The position numbers were made by a program, and so were the translations under genes. A stretch of DNA of 64,000 nucleotides from an uncultured Collinsella sp. (GTDB lineage: Bacteria; Actinomycetota; Coriobacteriia; Coriobacteriales; Coriobacteriaceae), in the NCBI GenBank assembly GCA_900755685.1, contig CAAEHI010000041.1, positions 18,538 through 82,537 of the forward strand, read 5' to 3'. The notes beneath the pieces are model-generated. The model worked only from the letters and a program-made list of their open reading frames with translations. It ran no database searches and had not been told where the DNA came from. Of this stretch, positions 41,435 to 51,537 are shown one piece after another; within the stretch, counting starts at the first letter, position 1, and every line of letters begins with the position of its first letter.

Positions 41435-42727
41435 CTACCGGTGGTCGGCGATATAGCCCAAAGCGACGGCGGTATAGGCCGCGGCACCGAGCGGCAGCTC
41501 GGCATCGTTAAAACGTGCCTTGGGATGGTGCTGGGCAAAGTGTTCGTCCGTGTCGGTTACGGCCGCGCCCACGGTAAAGTACGCACTCGGAATCTCGCTC
41601 GAGATAAGCGCGAAGTCCTCACTCGCCATGGCATGGAAAAGCGGCAAGAAAGCCGCCTTGGGCAGCACTGCGCCCACGTAGCCAAGCGACGCCTGAGTCA
41701 TATCGCTGTCGAGTACAAGCGGCGGAACATCCGAAAGCGCCTCGATGGTCGCCGGCGTACGATAGGTCGTGGCAACGCCGTTAACGACCTCCGCGATGCG
41801 GGTCTTTAGGTGAGCCATGAGCTCAACATCAAAGCCGCGCAGCGTTCCCTCGAGCACGCAGGTGTCGGGGATGACGTTGGCCGCCAAGCCGCCGGCGAAC
41901 TTACCAACGGTAAGTGCGACTTCCTTGGCCGCCGGCACCTCGCGGGAGATAAGCTCCTGGAGCGCCAGGTGCACATGGACGCCTGCCGTGATGGGGTCGA
42001 TGCAAATCTCGGGGCTCGAGCCATGGCCGCCCTTGCCCTGAAGCGTGATGCGAAAACCGTACACGCCCGAAAGCGCCGGGCTGCCGTAGAGCACCAGGCC
42101 AAGCGGCGACTGGCTGTTGACATGCATGGCAAAGGCCGCCTGAGGGCGCGGGTTCTCGAGCAAGCCGTCGGCGATAGCAGCGCGTGCTCCCTCAAAGGTC
42201 TCCTCACCCGGCTGGAACAGCAGTTTGACGGTAGCATTGGCGTCGACGAGCTCGGCCTCGCGGGCCTTGAGCAGGCGCGCCGCACCAAGCAGGGCCGTCG
42301 CGTGCATATCGTGACCGCAAGCATGCATGCAGCCATTGGTGGATGCAAAGGGCTCGCCGGATTCCTCGACAACGGGAAGGGCATCCATATCGCCTCGGAG
42401 CATGACGACCGTTCCGGCCTGCTCGTCCTTGCACGTGCCATTGCCCTGAGCGGCCGCACCGGCACCGATCAGGCCAACGACGCAGGAACCGTCGACGAGC
42501 GTGGTATGGGGGATGTCCATCTCGTCCAGACGTGCCTGGATATAGGCAGACGTCTGCGGAAGATTGTTACCCAGCTCGGGCATCTGGTGTAGATCGTGTC
42601 GCCATGCAGCAAGCTCGTCTGCAAAAGCCTGAGCTTCTGCGACAAGACCGTCACCGATAGCGGCCTGCGCCGCCGCGGTGGCCTGGGGCGATGGTTGCGG
42701 TTGAAAATCGGACAGAGCTGATGCCAT
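41435..42727 (-). CDS. M20-family amidohydrolase / metallopeptidase
   Basis: This 430-residue protein of the IAA-amino-acid hydrolase/aminoacylase branch has CMHACGHDMHATALLG as its metal-binding core, with the Cys and two His typical of the branch, LFQPGEE with the catalytic Glu, and an inserted dimerisation domain (GGHGSSP). It probably hydrolyses N-acylated amino acids or small peptides; the substrate is unknown. The ATG at 42727 with GGAGGG upstream is preferred to 42805. Confidence 0.88.
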   Translation of the reverse strand: MASALSDFQPQPSPQATAAAQAAIGDGLVAEAQAFADELAAWRHDLHQMPELGNNLPQTSAYIQARLDEMDIPHTTLVDGSCVVGLIGAGAAAQGNGTCKDEQAGTVVMLRGDMDALPVVEESGEPFASTNGCMHACGHDMHATALLGAARLLKAREAELVDANATVKLLFQPGEETFEGARAAIADGLLENPRPQAAFAMHVNSQSPLGLVLYGSPALSGVYGFRITLQGKGGHGSSPEICIDPITAGVHVHLALQELISREVPAAKEVALTVGKFAGGLAANVIPDTCVLEGTLRGFDVELMAHLKTRIAEVVNGVATTYRTPATIEALSDVPPLVLDSDMTQASLGYVGAVLPKAAFLPLFHAMASEDFALISSEIPSAYFTVGAAVTDTDEHFAQHHPKARFNDAELPLGAAAYTAVALGYIADHR

Positions 42728-42804
42728 AGAAGCCCTCCAGTAACGTTTTTGCAGTACGCACTTTGATAGCGTAAAGTGCAAGGTACAACTGTAAGGGCAT
42801 GACA

Positions 42805-42831
42805 TAAAAATGCCGCCCTGGGAGGGCGGCG
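42805..42831 (-). terminator. Terminator of the EamA transporter gene
   Basis: GCCGCCC and GGGCGGC pair, and on - they are followed by ATTTTTATG. Confidence 0.8.
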
Positions 42832-42842
42832 CAACAAGTTGT

Positions 42843-43826
42843 TTACAATTGCGGGTGTGATTTTCGGCGCAAGAAATCGAAATGCGTCTCGCTCAAGATA
42901 ATCGAAAGAAAGATGAGCGCGAAGCCGGCGAGCAGGCGCGAGGTGAGCGCCTCCCCCATCAGCAGCACCGAGAACAGCACGCCCGAAGGCGACTCCATCG
43001 AAAGGAGCAGTGAGCCCGTCGAGGCCGAGACATGCGCCAGGCCGACGTTTTGGATGAGCAGAGCCGCGCATGTGCAACCAACCGAGAGAAACGCCATCGC
43101 GCTGATAAAGCTCGGCGTCCACACGGACAGAGGCGCTTGGGTCTCGAATAGCAGCGACGTTGCCAGGCTCAGCACGCCGTTGCCCACAAACATCCAAAAC
43201 GTGATGACGTTGATGTCCATTTTGCGACCGTACTTGGCAGTCACCGCCATCTGGATGGCGAAAAAGACCGCACCCGCCAGCGTAATGACATCACCGATGT
43301 TGAATTCAACGCTATCGAGCGCTACCAAGCCAATGCCCGCCAAGCACAGCAGCGCCGCGCCCAGGTTATAGCGGGTGAGTTTTTCGCCGCTCAGAAAATA
43401 GCTCGCGAACGGCACAACGATGCAATACGTGCCCGTCAAAAAAGCATTCTTGCCCGCCGTGGTGTGCGCCAGACCGACTGTCTGCAGGGCGTAGGCGGCC
43501 CACATAAGTGCGCCCATGCCAAGTCCGACGATAAGGTTGCGGGCGTTGAGGTGCGCGATGATGCGCTTGTGGAAGATGAAAAACATGACCAACGCCGCAG
43601 GCAGAAAGCGCACGTAGAGCAGTTCGAACACCGGAATGGTGCCGAGCGCGTCCTTCATGGTCGTAAAGGAGTAGCCCCAGACGACTGCCACCGAAAGCAG
43701 CAGGACTTTCCAGAACAGCGGCGAGCGAGCGCCGGCGCCGCGGGAGGTGCCGCCCGCGCCCAGGTCCTCGCGAGCAACAGGGCTATCGGGCATCATTTCG
43801 ATATTGTCAGTGGCATGCTGGGCCAT
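42843..43826 (-). CDS. EamA/DMT-family transporter
   Basis: This 327-residue protein has ten hydrophobic segments arranged as two EamA repeats (VVWGYSFTTMKDAL at residue about 48 starts the first; the second ends in a basic tail). The N-terminal 35 residues are polar and cytoplasmic. The family exports or imports small metabolites; the substrate is unknown. Confidence 0.85.
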   Translation of the reverse strand: MAQHATDNIEMMPDSPVAREDLGAGGTSRGAGARSPLFWKVLLLSVAVVWGYSFTTMKDALGTIPVFELLYVRFLPAALVMFFIFHKRIIAHLNARNLIVGLGMGALMWAAYALQTVGLAHTTAGKNAFLTGTYCIVVPFASYFLSGEKLTRYNLGAALLCLAGIGLVALDSVEFNIGDVITLAGAVFFAIQMAVTAKYGRKMDINVITFWMFVGNGVLSLATSLLFETQAPLSVWTPSFISAMAFLSVGCTCAALLIQNVGLAHVSASTGSLLLSMESPSGVLFSVLLMGEALTSRLLAGFALIFLSIILSETHFDFLRRKSHPQL

Positions 43827-43900
43827 AGGGCATCCTCGCGCTCAATCTGGGCGTGGTGTCCGCACGCGTATGGCTGCGTGCCGCCTCATGGTCAAATAAA

Positions 43901-43931
43901 AACAGGGCGCACCGGACCCCCGGCACGCCCC
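43901..43931 (-). terminator. Terminator of the YhgE/Pip operon
   Basis: GGGCGCACCGG pairs with CCGGCACGCCC with a mismatch pair inside. On - it is followed by TGTTTTTATTTG. Confidence 0.7.
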
Positions 43932-44027
43932 GCTACTGTAGCAACAACCAAGCAGCCCGTGCAATTCACTACGCTAAAGCATCGGGTTGGAAGATCTCGA
44001 TGTTCCGACGGCGTTTACGTTGCTGAA

Positions 44028-46217
44028 CTAAATCAATTTGGTTGACTCCAGTTTTTCGATGATCCAGTCGTTGGCTTTGATGACCGGGCGGCGGAAGACG
44101 ACGCCCAGTGCCAGCGACGGAATCAGATAGCTCGCCAGAATGCCTAGCTCAATCCAGTACTCCATGTGGTACGCACCGGCCATGGCGGCATGCATGGCGT
44201 TGATGCCGTGGGTGAACGGCAGGAACGGATAGATCGCCTGGAACACGGGGCCGGTCATCTCGATGGGGAACGTGCCGCCCGAACCGCCGACCTGCATGAC
44301 CAGCAGCACGACGGCGAGCGCCTTGCCGATATCGCCAAACGAAACCGTAAGCGTGTAGACGATATTGGAGAACACGAGACTCGCGACCCAGCCCGCCAGC
44401 ACAAACTGCAGCGGGTCGTCGCACTGGATGCCAAAGAACAGGATGTCGCCCGCACACACGAGCGTTGCCTGCAGCAGGGCCAGACCGCCAAAGAACAGGT
44501 AGCGGCCCAGGTAGATCTCGTGCAGGCGCACGGGGATGAGCTCGTTGATAAGCTCATCGTCAACCGAGACCTTCATCATGGCCGCCAGCACAATCGAGCC
44601 CACCCAGAGCGACAGAATCGTGTAGAACGGTGCCATGGCCGAACCGTAGTTGCGGATCGGATAGACCGGCTTGCGATCGAGCGCGACGGGGCCGGAAAGC
44701 GACACGGCCAGACCCTCGGGATCATTGCCGATCATCGTCTTGATCGTAGCGAGGTCATCCGACATCAAGGCGCCGTCGAGCTCGTCCTTAAACGCACTGA
44801 TCTTGTCCGACGCCTCGCCCAGCTGATCAGAAGCCTTGTTGACCAGCTTTGCAGCCTTGGAGAGGCCCTTTGCCAGCGAACCGGATGCGTCGGTCAGGCC
44901 GTCTACGGCGCTATCCAGATCGCCCGAGATACCATCGAGCGAGTCTAGAATGCCCGAGACGGTCTTCTTGAGCTCCTTGGCCTTAACCGAGAACGTGGAA
45001 TCGTAATCGGATTTGGCGCCCGCGATGCCGGCCTTGGCATCGGCGATGGCCTGATCGACCTCGGCACGCGACTTATTAACCTCTGCCATGCTGTCAGAGA
45101 GAGACTTCGCGGTGGCCGTCAAGTCCTTGGCGTTGTTGCGATACTCCACAGCAATCCTGCTCAGCGATGTTGCCACAGACTTGAGGCTGTCCTGGAGTTT
45201 TTCGTCAGTCACCTGATCGGCAAAGCTGCGGAGCTGGTCGGCCGTGGCGTCGATATCGTCGGCACGCGTGTTGAGCGCCGCCGCGGCATCGTTGAGCTGG
45301 GACACTGTAAGGTCGACATGTTGATTCGCGGCATCAAATGCCTTCGCAAGCTCGGCGGACACGTTGTCAAACGAGCCCGCGCTTCCGTCAATCGCGGCAT
45401 TGATGGCGTCGTTGGCGTCCTTCAGCGCTTCCTTGGAATCGCTAATACCGCTCTTGACATGCTCCATCAGCTGCTTCGTTGACTCATCGACCGTGCCCGT
45501 CTGCTTGAGCATGCCGCTCGCCGACGTCAGCGAATCGGACGTGGAGCTCAAAATGCCCGCCAGCGACGAAGCATTTGCCTGAACGTCTCGCAGGTCCTCA
45601 ATCGAATCGCCTAGCGTCGAGGACAGGTTGGCGATAAAGTTGCTGACCTGGTCGGTGCTCATGTAATCGAGCAGGCTGGACACCGTCTTAAGACCGATGC
45701 TCGTAATGGTCTCGGTAAAAGTTTCGTTAACCTGGCTCTGAACGGCACTCGAACCCTTCTCGGTCACGATCTGCGCAATGGCGTTGGCCTTCTGGTTCTC
45801 GTAAAACTCGATATCGGCGTGTTCCACGTCGGTCGAGAAAAGCGTCATCATGTCAGCGCTAAACGTTTTGGGGATAACGACGGCAGCATAGTACGCGCCC
45901 GACTTAACGCCCTCGATAGCCTTTTCGCGATTGTTGAGCACAACCCAATCGAAGCTCTCGTTGCCGCGTAGGGTGGCGGTCACGTTTTCGCCCACGTTAA
46001 CCTCGACGGGGATCAAATCGCTCTCGTAACCCTCATCGGTGTTGACCACGGCGATCTTAAGATTGCCGGTGTTGCCGTACGGATCCCAGCTGCCGGCGAT
46101 GTTAAACCACGCGTACAGACACGGTACGATAATGAGGCCCATCACGACAACCAAGCCGATCACGGAGCGAGACACGTTTTGGACATCGCGCTTAAACAGA
46201 TGCAGGATGTTCTTCAT
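44028..46217 (-). CDS. YhgE/Pip-family membrane protein (second of pair)
   Basis: This 729-residue protein has one N-terminal transmembrane segment followed by CLYAWFNIAGSWDPYGNT, the family's hallmark, then a long extracellular stretch that is mostly coiled coil (about residues 180-500). Five or six C-terminal membrane segments resemble an ABC-2 permease. Members are linked to phage infection (Pip) and export functions, but the activity is not firmly known. Its start follows the stop of the upstream partner with no gap, so the two are co-translated. Confidence 0.86.
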   Translation of the reverse strand: MKNILHLFKRDVQNVSRSVIGLVVVMGLIIVPCLYAWFNIAGSWDPYGNTGNLKIAVVNTDEGYESDLIPVEVNVGENVTATLRGNESFDWVVLNNREKAIEGVKSGAYYAAVVIPKTFSADMMTLFSTDVEHADIEFYENQKANAIAQIVTEKGSSAVQSQVNETFTETITSIGLKTVSSLLDYMSTDQVSNFIANLSSTLGDSIEDLRDVQANASSLAGILSSTSDSLTSASGMLKQTGTVDESTKQLMEHVKSGISDSKEALKDANDAINAAIDGSAGSFDNVSAELAKAFDAANQHVDLTVSQLNDAAAALNTRADDIDATADQLRSFADQVTDEKLQDSLKSVATSLSRIAVEYRNNAKDLTATAKSLSDSMAEVNKSRAEVDQAIADAKAGIAGAKSDYDSTFSVKAKELKKTVSGILDSLDGISGDLDSAVDGLTDASGSLAKGLSKAAKLVNKASDQLGEASDKISAFKDELDGALMSDDLATIKTMIGNDPEGLAVSLSGPVALDRKPVYPIRNYGSAMAPFYTILSLWVGSIVLAAMMKVSVDDELINELIPVRLHEIYLGRYLFFGGLALLQATLVCAGDILFFGIQCDDPLQFVLAGWVASLVFSNIVYTLTVSFGDIGKALAVVLLVMQVGGSGGTFPIEMTGPVFQAIYPFLPFTHGINAMHAAMAGAYHMEYWIELGILASYLIPSLALGVVFRRPVIKANDWIIEKLESTKLI

Positions 46218-49034
46218 TTATGCCTCACCTCCTTTGGAGTGCTTGCCAAGCGCGGTGGTATCTCCATCATTTGTGGCTGTGCTGTCGCTGCCCTGAGATT
46301 TATGGTGCGAGCCGATATGCGGCAAGCGGCCCGTGGACTGATCGCCGCCCTTGGCACCACGCTCGCTGGCGTTGAGGCCAAACATGTGGCGGGCGGCAGG
46401 AATGGCGGCCGTGTGCTCGCGCATCTCGCGACGCAGGTCCTCATCCGAAAGCGCCGAGATGCGCATCTGGGTATTGAGGCTCGCGCGGATATATTCGATA
46501 TTGATAAGCCAGCCGCAGATGGCAATAACCGAGATGATCCAAATGACAAGCAGGATGATCTTGCCGTTATTGTCGATATCGAGAACCGTCGACAGGACAA
46601 AGAGCAGGACCTGAACGCCCACCACGGCGGCAAAACCGCCCTTGATGTAGTACGGGTAGCGATGTTCAAAGGCGACCGCATGATCGAGCAGTTCGCGACG
46701 GTACGAATCGGAATCGAGCATGACACGCATGGCCGTGCGCAGCGAGTAGCGCTGGCGCGGCAGGTCGTTGGACTCGCAAATCATCATACCGGTCGTGGAA
46801 AGCTGTTTATCAAAGAGCAGGTTAAGGTTGAGCAGCAGCGGACGCAGCTGCAGACCGATAAAGAGCGCCACGATCAAGAACACGCCCAGAATGCACAGGT
46901 TAAACAGGTAGTTGAACGAGTACATGCCGCCGACCGTCTCGCGCAGCAGATTGATGCCGTAGGTAAAGGGCAGCAGCGGGTGCAGCCACTGGAAGAAGCC
47001 TGGCATCATCTCGATGGGGTACATGCCCGACGAACCCGGGATCTGCACGATAACCAGAATGACGCCGATAGCCTTGCCGATATGCTTAAACGTGGTGGAC
47101 AGCGCATAGATGATATTGACGTAGGTGAACGAGATGGCGATGCCGCCCAGCACGAACAGCAGCGGGCTGACGCACTGCACGCCGATCACCAGATCGCCTA
47201 CCGTAACGATGATGGCCTGCAACGCGCCCAGGATCACCAGGAGCAACCAGCGGCCAAAGTAGCCCTGACGCGCGGTAAAGCTGCCGATGCCTTCGCGGTC
47301 GACCTCGAGCTTGTAGATGGCGATAAGCACGTAGCCGCCCACCCACAGCGCCAGATTGGTATAGAACGGGGCAATGCCCGAACCAAAGCTCTTGACCGGG
47401 TAAATTGACTTTGAGGTCAGCTCGACCGGAGATGCCATGAAGTCTGCAACATCATCGACGTCGACGCCCATCAGGCCGGCCAGCTCGCCCATGGACTCGG
47501 AGGTCTGTAGCGCCGCGATGTCGTTGGCGGCGGTTGCGAGCTTGTCCTGGACCTTGGCAAGCGAGGCATCGGTCTGGGACAGCGTGGTCTTGGCCTGACC
47601 GAGCGTGGCGTTGAGTTGCGAAAGTGTACCGCGCGCACTTGCAATAGTAGGCGTGAGGCCAGACACGATTCCCGTCAGATCACCCGAGACGGCGGCAAAC
47701 GAATCAAGTGCGCTCGAGACCTTCGGCAGCGCGTTTTGACCCAGGTCCGTCTGAGCCTGGCCAAGGTTGGTCGCACCGGTCTGAATTGCATTATTGATAG
47801 CGTCGCTGGCACCCGAGACAGCCGCAGCGTCATTCGCCATGGCGCTCGACTGCGCAGACAGACCGTCCTTGATGCTCTGAAGCTTTTCATTCTGCTCGCG
47901 GAGCAAATCGATGATCGATACAATGCGCGCGTCAATTTCCTTGGAACCTGTCGACGTGTCATTGACGAGAATTTCCAAGTGCCCGATAACGGCCTTATTG
48001 TGGTCGATCGTCGCTTGGAGAGACTCAAGCGAGTTGTCGATACGGGTAGTCGTAGATGCGACCGTGCCCGTCAGCTTGCCAATCGCAGCGTTTGCGGAGG
48101 CTGACGTCTTGGTGAGCGCAAGGCTGCCTTCCGAGAGCGCCTTGGAGAGCGAGGCGACAGAGTTGCCCGCCGTGGCGCGAGCCTCGCCCAGCAGGTCATT
48201 GCCCTGGGAGATCGCCTGCGTCAGCGACGGCGCCTGACCCTGCAGACCGGCAAGTGCCGCATCTGCCGAGGCAATGGAACCACTCGTCTTATCGATGGCG
48301 GCATTCATGTCGCCAATCGAATCACGCACTTCGCCCAACGTATCGGAAGCCTCTGATACCGAACCGGCCAACGAATCCTGAGTCTGGGTTGCCTTGTCCT
48401 TTAAATCGACTCCGGCATCCTTGGCAATACTGGCAACGGTCTCGCCCACCGTGGAGACAAATTCCGAGTTGATCTGCTCCTCGATGGTGTTTGCACCGGT
48501 GTCGGTAACCTTGGGCGCAATAGCGCTCTTCTTCTCATTGACGTAGTACGTAAGCTTGGGCTGATGGTAGTTGCCGTCGAGCATCGAAACCAGGTTATCC
48601 GAGAAGTTCTTGGGGACTACGATGGCCGCATAGTACTCACCGCTCTCGACGCCCTCTTTGGCATCGGCCGCAGAATCGACGAAGGTCCAGCCCAGCTGAT
48701 CGTTCTCCTTGAGCTGATCGACGACCTGATCGCCCGCGTTGAGCTCGCCCACCAGGTCGTTTTGGGTGCCCCGATCGTTGTTGGCGATGGCAATCTTGAT
48801 GCCCTGGGTGTTTCCGTACGGATCCCAGTTGGCCACGATGTTGTACCAGGCATACAGCGAGGGAATAACGCACACGCCAAGGGTAACCACCAAGGCGACG
48901 GGGTTCACAAGCAGTCGCTTAATGTCGCGCTTAAATATCGCAAAGGAGACCTTTGCATTGGATAGTTTGCTGCCGAGACTCACGCTTGGACCATCCATCC
49001 TGTCGTTGAATCGAATCGTACTATTGATAACCAT
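46218..49034 (-). CDS. YhgE/Pip-family membrane protein (first of pair, long form)
   Basis: The protein has about 938 residues. An N-terminal membrane segment is followed by SLYAWYNIVANWDPYGNT. A long extracellular part with repeated Ala/Ser/Leu heptads lies at about residues 200-530, then the ABC-2-like membrane domain. A C-terminal extension of about 190 residues adds two further membrane helices and a charged cytoplasmic tail, which the partner lacks. No good ribosome site precedes the ATG at 49034; an ATG at 48998 is a possible alternative. It forms a two-gene operon with the shorter paralogue. Confidence 0.84.
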   Translation of the reverse strand: MVINSTIRFNDRMDGPSVSLGSKLSNAKVSFAIFKRDIKRLLVNPVALVVTLGVCVIPSLYAWYNIVANWDPYGNTQGIKIAIANNDRGTQNDLVGELNAGDQVVDQLKENDQLGWTFVDSAADAKEGVESGEYYAAIVVPKNFSDNLVSMLDGNYHQPKLTYYVNEKKSAIAPKVTDTGANTIEEQINSEFVSTVGETVASIAKDAGVDLKDKATQTQDSLAGSVSEASDTLGEVRDSIGDMNAAIDKTSGSIASADAALAGLQGQAPSLTQAISQGNDLLGEARATAGNSVASLSKALSEGSLALTKTSASANAAIGKLTGTVASTTTRIDNSLESLQATIDHNKAVIGHLEILVNDTSTGSKEIDARIVSIIDLLREQNEKLQSIKDGLSAQSSAMANDAAAVSGASDAINNAIQTGATNLGQAQTDLGQNALPKVSSALDSFAAVSGDLTGIVSGLTPTIASARGTLSQLNATLGQAKTTLSQTDASLAKVQDKLATAANDIAALQTSESMGELAGLMGVDVDDVADFMASPVELTSKSIYPVKSFGSGIAPFYTNLALWVGGYVLIAIYKLEVDREGIGSFTARQGYFGRWLLLVILGALQAIIVTVGDLVIGVQCVSPLLFVLGGIAISFTYVNIIYALSTTFKHIGKAIGVILVIVQIPGSSGMYPIEMMPGFFQWLHPLLPFTYGINLLRETVGGMYSFNYLFNLCILGVFLIVALFIGLQLRPLLLNLNLLFDKQLSTTGMMICESNDLPRQRYSLRTAMRVMLDSDSYRRELLDHAVAFEHRYPYYIKGGFAAVVGVQVLLFVLSTVLDIDNNGKIILLVIWIISVIAICGWLINIEYIRASLNTQMRISALSDEDLRREMREHTAAIPAARHMFGLNASERGAKGGDQSTGRLPHIGSHHKSQGSDSTATNDGDTTALGKHSKGGEA

Positions 49035-49114
49035 TGTACGTAGGCGCTTTAGCGTCTCAGAGCACAATGGTATTGAGTTTTGCGGGTAGCAATATACTAC
49101 GAAGACGAATTAAC

Positions 49115-49126
49115 GTACAGTTGTAC
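49115..49126. promoter_or_regulatory. Palindromic GTACAGTTGTAC at the YhgE/Pip promoter
   Basis: GTAC-AGTT-GTAC is a near-palindrome of the sort bound by TetR-type regulators. It lies about 80 bases upstream of the first YhgE/Pip start. No TetR gene is adjacent. Confidence 0.4.
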
Positions 49127-49210
49127 AGTATCTTTAATTTCAGCAGGTCACAAAACCACAACCCCGACAAATAATTGATCCCTTGGGGACGGAGGAATCA
49201 TTCAAAAGGA

Positions 49211-49280
49211 AACGAGAGTGGAAAATCTCCCACTTCAAGCCCGCATTCGAGCCAAAAGTGGGAGATTATCCACTCTCGTT
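49211..49280. repeat. Long hairpin downstream of htpG, probable terminator
   Basis: AACGAGAGTGG (49211-49221) pairs with CCACTCTCGTT (49270-49280), and TCTCCCACTT pairs with AAGTGGGAGA inside. On - a TTTCCTTTTG run follows, so it can terminate htpG. Just outside, 49175-49198 is a collapsed version of hairpin 2 at 40833-40894. Confidence 0.75.
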
Positions 49281-49310
49281 CTAATCTAGTTACGGTGCCG
49301 TATCCCCGAA

Positions 49311-51335
49311 CTACATCAAGTTGCAAACAGCCGCCGCGAAGGCAACGGGGTCCTCGGGCAAAATGCCCTCGACCAGCAGAGCCTGGTCATAGAGCAGACC
49401 GGAGTACTGCTTGATCTTGTCGGCGTCGCCTGCCTTCTGGGCAGCGACAAGCTTGTCAAAGACCGGGTGCTTGGCGTTGAGCTCGAGCACGCGTTGGCTC
49501 TTGGGCATGCCGTCGGGCGCGCCCTCGGGTCCCTTCTGGAGCACCTTCTCCATCTCGAGCGAAAGTGGGCCCTCGGTGGTGATACAAGCGGGGGCATCGG
49601 TCAGGCGCGCGGAGACGGCGACTTTCTCGACCTTGTCACCGAGCGCCTCCTTCATAGCGCTAAAGAGGTCCTCGTTCTCCTTGGTGGCGTCCTCGGCCTC
49701 CTTCTTCTCGTCCTCGGTCGCCAGGTCAAGATCACCGGTCGCAACGTTCTTGAGCTCTAGATGACGATCCTCGACCTCGGGCTCGGCACCGTCGGCCACA
49801 GCCTTCTCGGCAGCCTCGCGGGCAGCATCGTCCTCGTAGATCTTGGGCATATCGGCGGCAACGTACTCACGCATAGCCTGGAACGTGAACTCATCCACAT
49901 CCTGCGTCAGCAGCAGCACGTCATAGCCGCGGTCGAGCACGCCCTTTACCACGGGCATCTTGGCCAAGCGCTCACGCGAGTCGCCGGCGGCGTAGTAGAT
50001 GGCCTTCTGATCCTCAGGCATGCCCTTGGCATACTCGGCCAGGGTAATCATCTTCTGTTCCTTGGCAGACCAGAACAGCAACAGGTCGGCGAGCTCATCG
50101 GCCTTCATGCCATAGCTCGAGTAGATGCCGTACTTAAGACCGCGGCCAAAGTTCTCAAAGAACTTCTCGTAGGCCTCGCGGTCGTTGTCACGCATATCCT
50201 CAAGGTCGGCGGTAATCTTCTTTTCCACACGCTTGGCGATGGCCTTGAGCTGACGGTTCTGCTGCAGCGTCTCGCGCGAGATGTTGAGCGACACGTCGGC
50301 GGAATCCACGACGCCGCGGACAAAGTTGTAGTAGTCGGGCAGCAGGTCGTCGCACTTCTCCATGATCAGGACGTTGGAGCTGTAGAGCGCCAGACCCTTC
50401 TCGTAGTCCTTGCTGTACAGATCGAACGGCGCGCGTCCCGGCACAAACAGCAGGGCGTCATACTCGAGCGTGCCCTCGGCGTGGAAGCTGATGGTGCGCG
50501 CAGGATCGTCAAAGTCGTGGAACGTGGACTTGTAGAACTCGTCGTAGTCCTTCTGCTCGACATCGGAGCTGCGCTTCTTCCAGATCGGTGTCATGGAATT
50601 GACGGTCTCGAGCTCCTGGTAGTCCTCGTACTCGGGCTTGTAATCGTCGCCGGCGTCCTCGGGCTTGGGTTTCTGGCGGCTCTTGGACACCATCATCTGG
50701 ATCGGGTAGCGCACATAGTTACTGTACTGCTGAATCAGGCTCTTGAGACCCCACTCGGTCAGGAAGCGATCGTAGGTCTCGGCCTCGCCGTCGGCATCGA
50801 GCTTCTCGTTCTCGCGCAGCGTCAGGATGACATCGGTACCGTGCTCGGCGCGCTCGCCGTCCTCGATGGTGTAGCCCTCAAGACCGTCGGATTCCCACAC
50901 ATGGGCGACACCCTCGCCATAGGCGCGGCTGACGACCTTCACATGGCTGGCGACCATAAAAGCCGAGTAGAAGCCCACGCCAAACTGACCGATGATGTCG
51001 ACATCGGAGCCCTGCTGCTCGGCGTTCTCGGTCTTAAACTCCTCGGAGCCGGAATGGGCGATGGTGCCCAGATTGCGCTCGAGCTCCTCGGCGGTCATGC
51101 CAATGCCGTTATCCGAGATGGTAATGGTGCGGGCGTCTTTATCAAAGGAGACGCGAATGGCCAGGTCGCCCTGGTTGATCTTGACGCTCGGATCCTGCAG
51201 GCTCTTAAAGTTGAGCTTGTCGACGGCGTCGCTCGCGTTAGAGATAAGCTCGCGCAGGAAGATTTCCTTATTGGTGTAGATGGAGTTGATCATGAGGTCG
51301 AGCAATTTTTTGCTCTCGGTCTTAAATTGACGCAT
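49311..51335 (-). CDS. htpG: Chaperone HtpG (bacterial Hsp90)
   Basis: The 674-residue protein has the N-terminal GHKL ATPase (ELISNASDAVDKL with the catalytic Glu, ISDNGIGM, and GQFGVGFYSAFMV), a middle domain with ISRETLQQNRQLK, and a C-terminal dimerisation domain. It is about 50 residues longer than E. coli HtpG, with an acidic insertion near residue 510-560. It is a cytoplasmic ATP-dependent chaperone, monocistronic. Confidence 0.95.
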   Translation of the reverse strand: MRQFKTESKKLLDLMINSIYTNKEIFLRELISNASDAVDKLNFKSLQDPSVKINQGDLAIRVSFDKDARTITISDNGIGMTAEELERNLGTIAHSGSEEFKTENAEQQGSDVDIIGQFGVGFYSAFMVASHVKVVSRAYGEGVAHVWESDGLEGYTIEDGERAEHGTDVILTLRENEKLDADGEAETYDRFLTEWGLKSLIQQYSNYVRYPIQMMVSKSRQKPKPEDAGDDYKPEYEDYQELETVNSMTPIWKKRSSDVEQKDYDEFYKSTFHDFDDPARTISFHAEGTLEYDALLFVPGRAPFDLYSKDYEKGLALYSSNVLIMEKCDDLLPDYYNFVRGVVDSADVSLNISRETLQQNRQLKAIAKRVEKKITADLEDMRDNDREAYEKFFENFGRGLKYGIYSSYGMKADELADLLLFWSAKEQKMITLAEYAKGMPEDQKAIYYAAGDSRERLAKMPVVKGVLDRGYDVLLLTQDVDEFTFQAMREYVAADMPKIYEDDAAREAAEKAVADGAEPEVEDRHLELKNVATGDLDLATEDEKKEAEDATKENEDLFSAMKEALGDKVEKVAVSARLTDAPACITTEGPLSLEMEKVLQKGPEGAPDGMPKSQRVLELNAKHPVFDKLVAAQKAGDADKIKQYSGLLYDQALLVEGILPEDPVAFAAAVCNLM

Positions 51336-51494
51336 GTGCAGTCCTTTCGCGCTACCCCCGTCCGCAAAAACGGCCCGGTTGCCCGAGCCGCATCGCAGAC
51401 CTGCTATGTTCAGACTTAGATTTTATAACCCAATAGCGCGCATATATACATACGGAATCGAAAAACTGTATGTCCGAGCGCTCCAATGTGTCAA

Positions 51495-51537
51495 TTGCCA
51501 AGGAGTGTCCCCAGCTGCCGGCAGAAAAGGAACGTCC
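51495..51537. other. Gap after htpG with GGGACAC/GGAACGTCCC words
   Basis: The 51336-51537 gap holds the htpG promoter and then AAGGAGTGTCCCC and AAGGAACGTCCCT facing the GNAT stop. These are short repeat words of the kind linked to REP elements, but no clear hairpin is seen. Confidence 0.3.
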
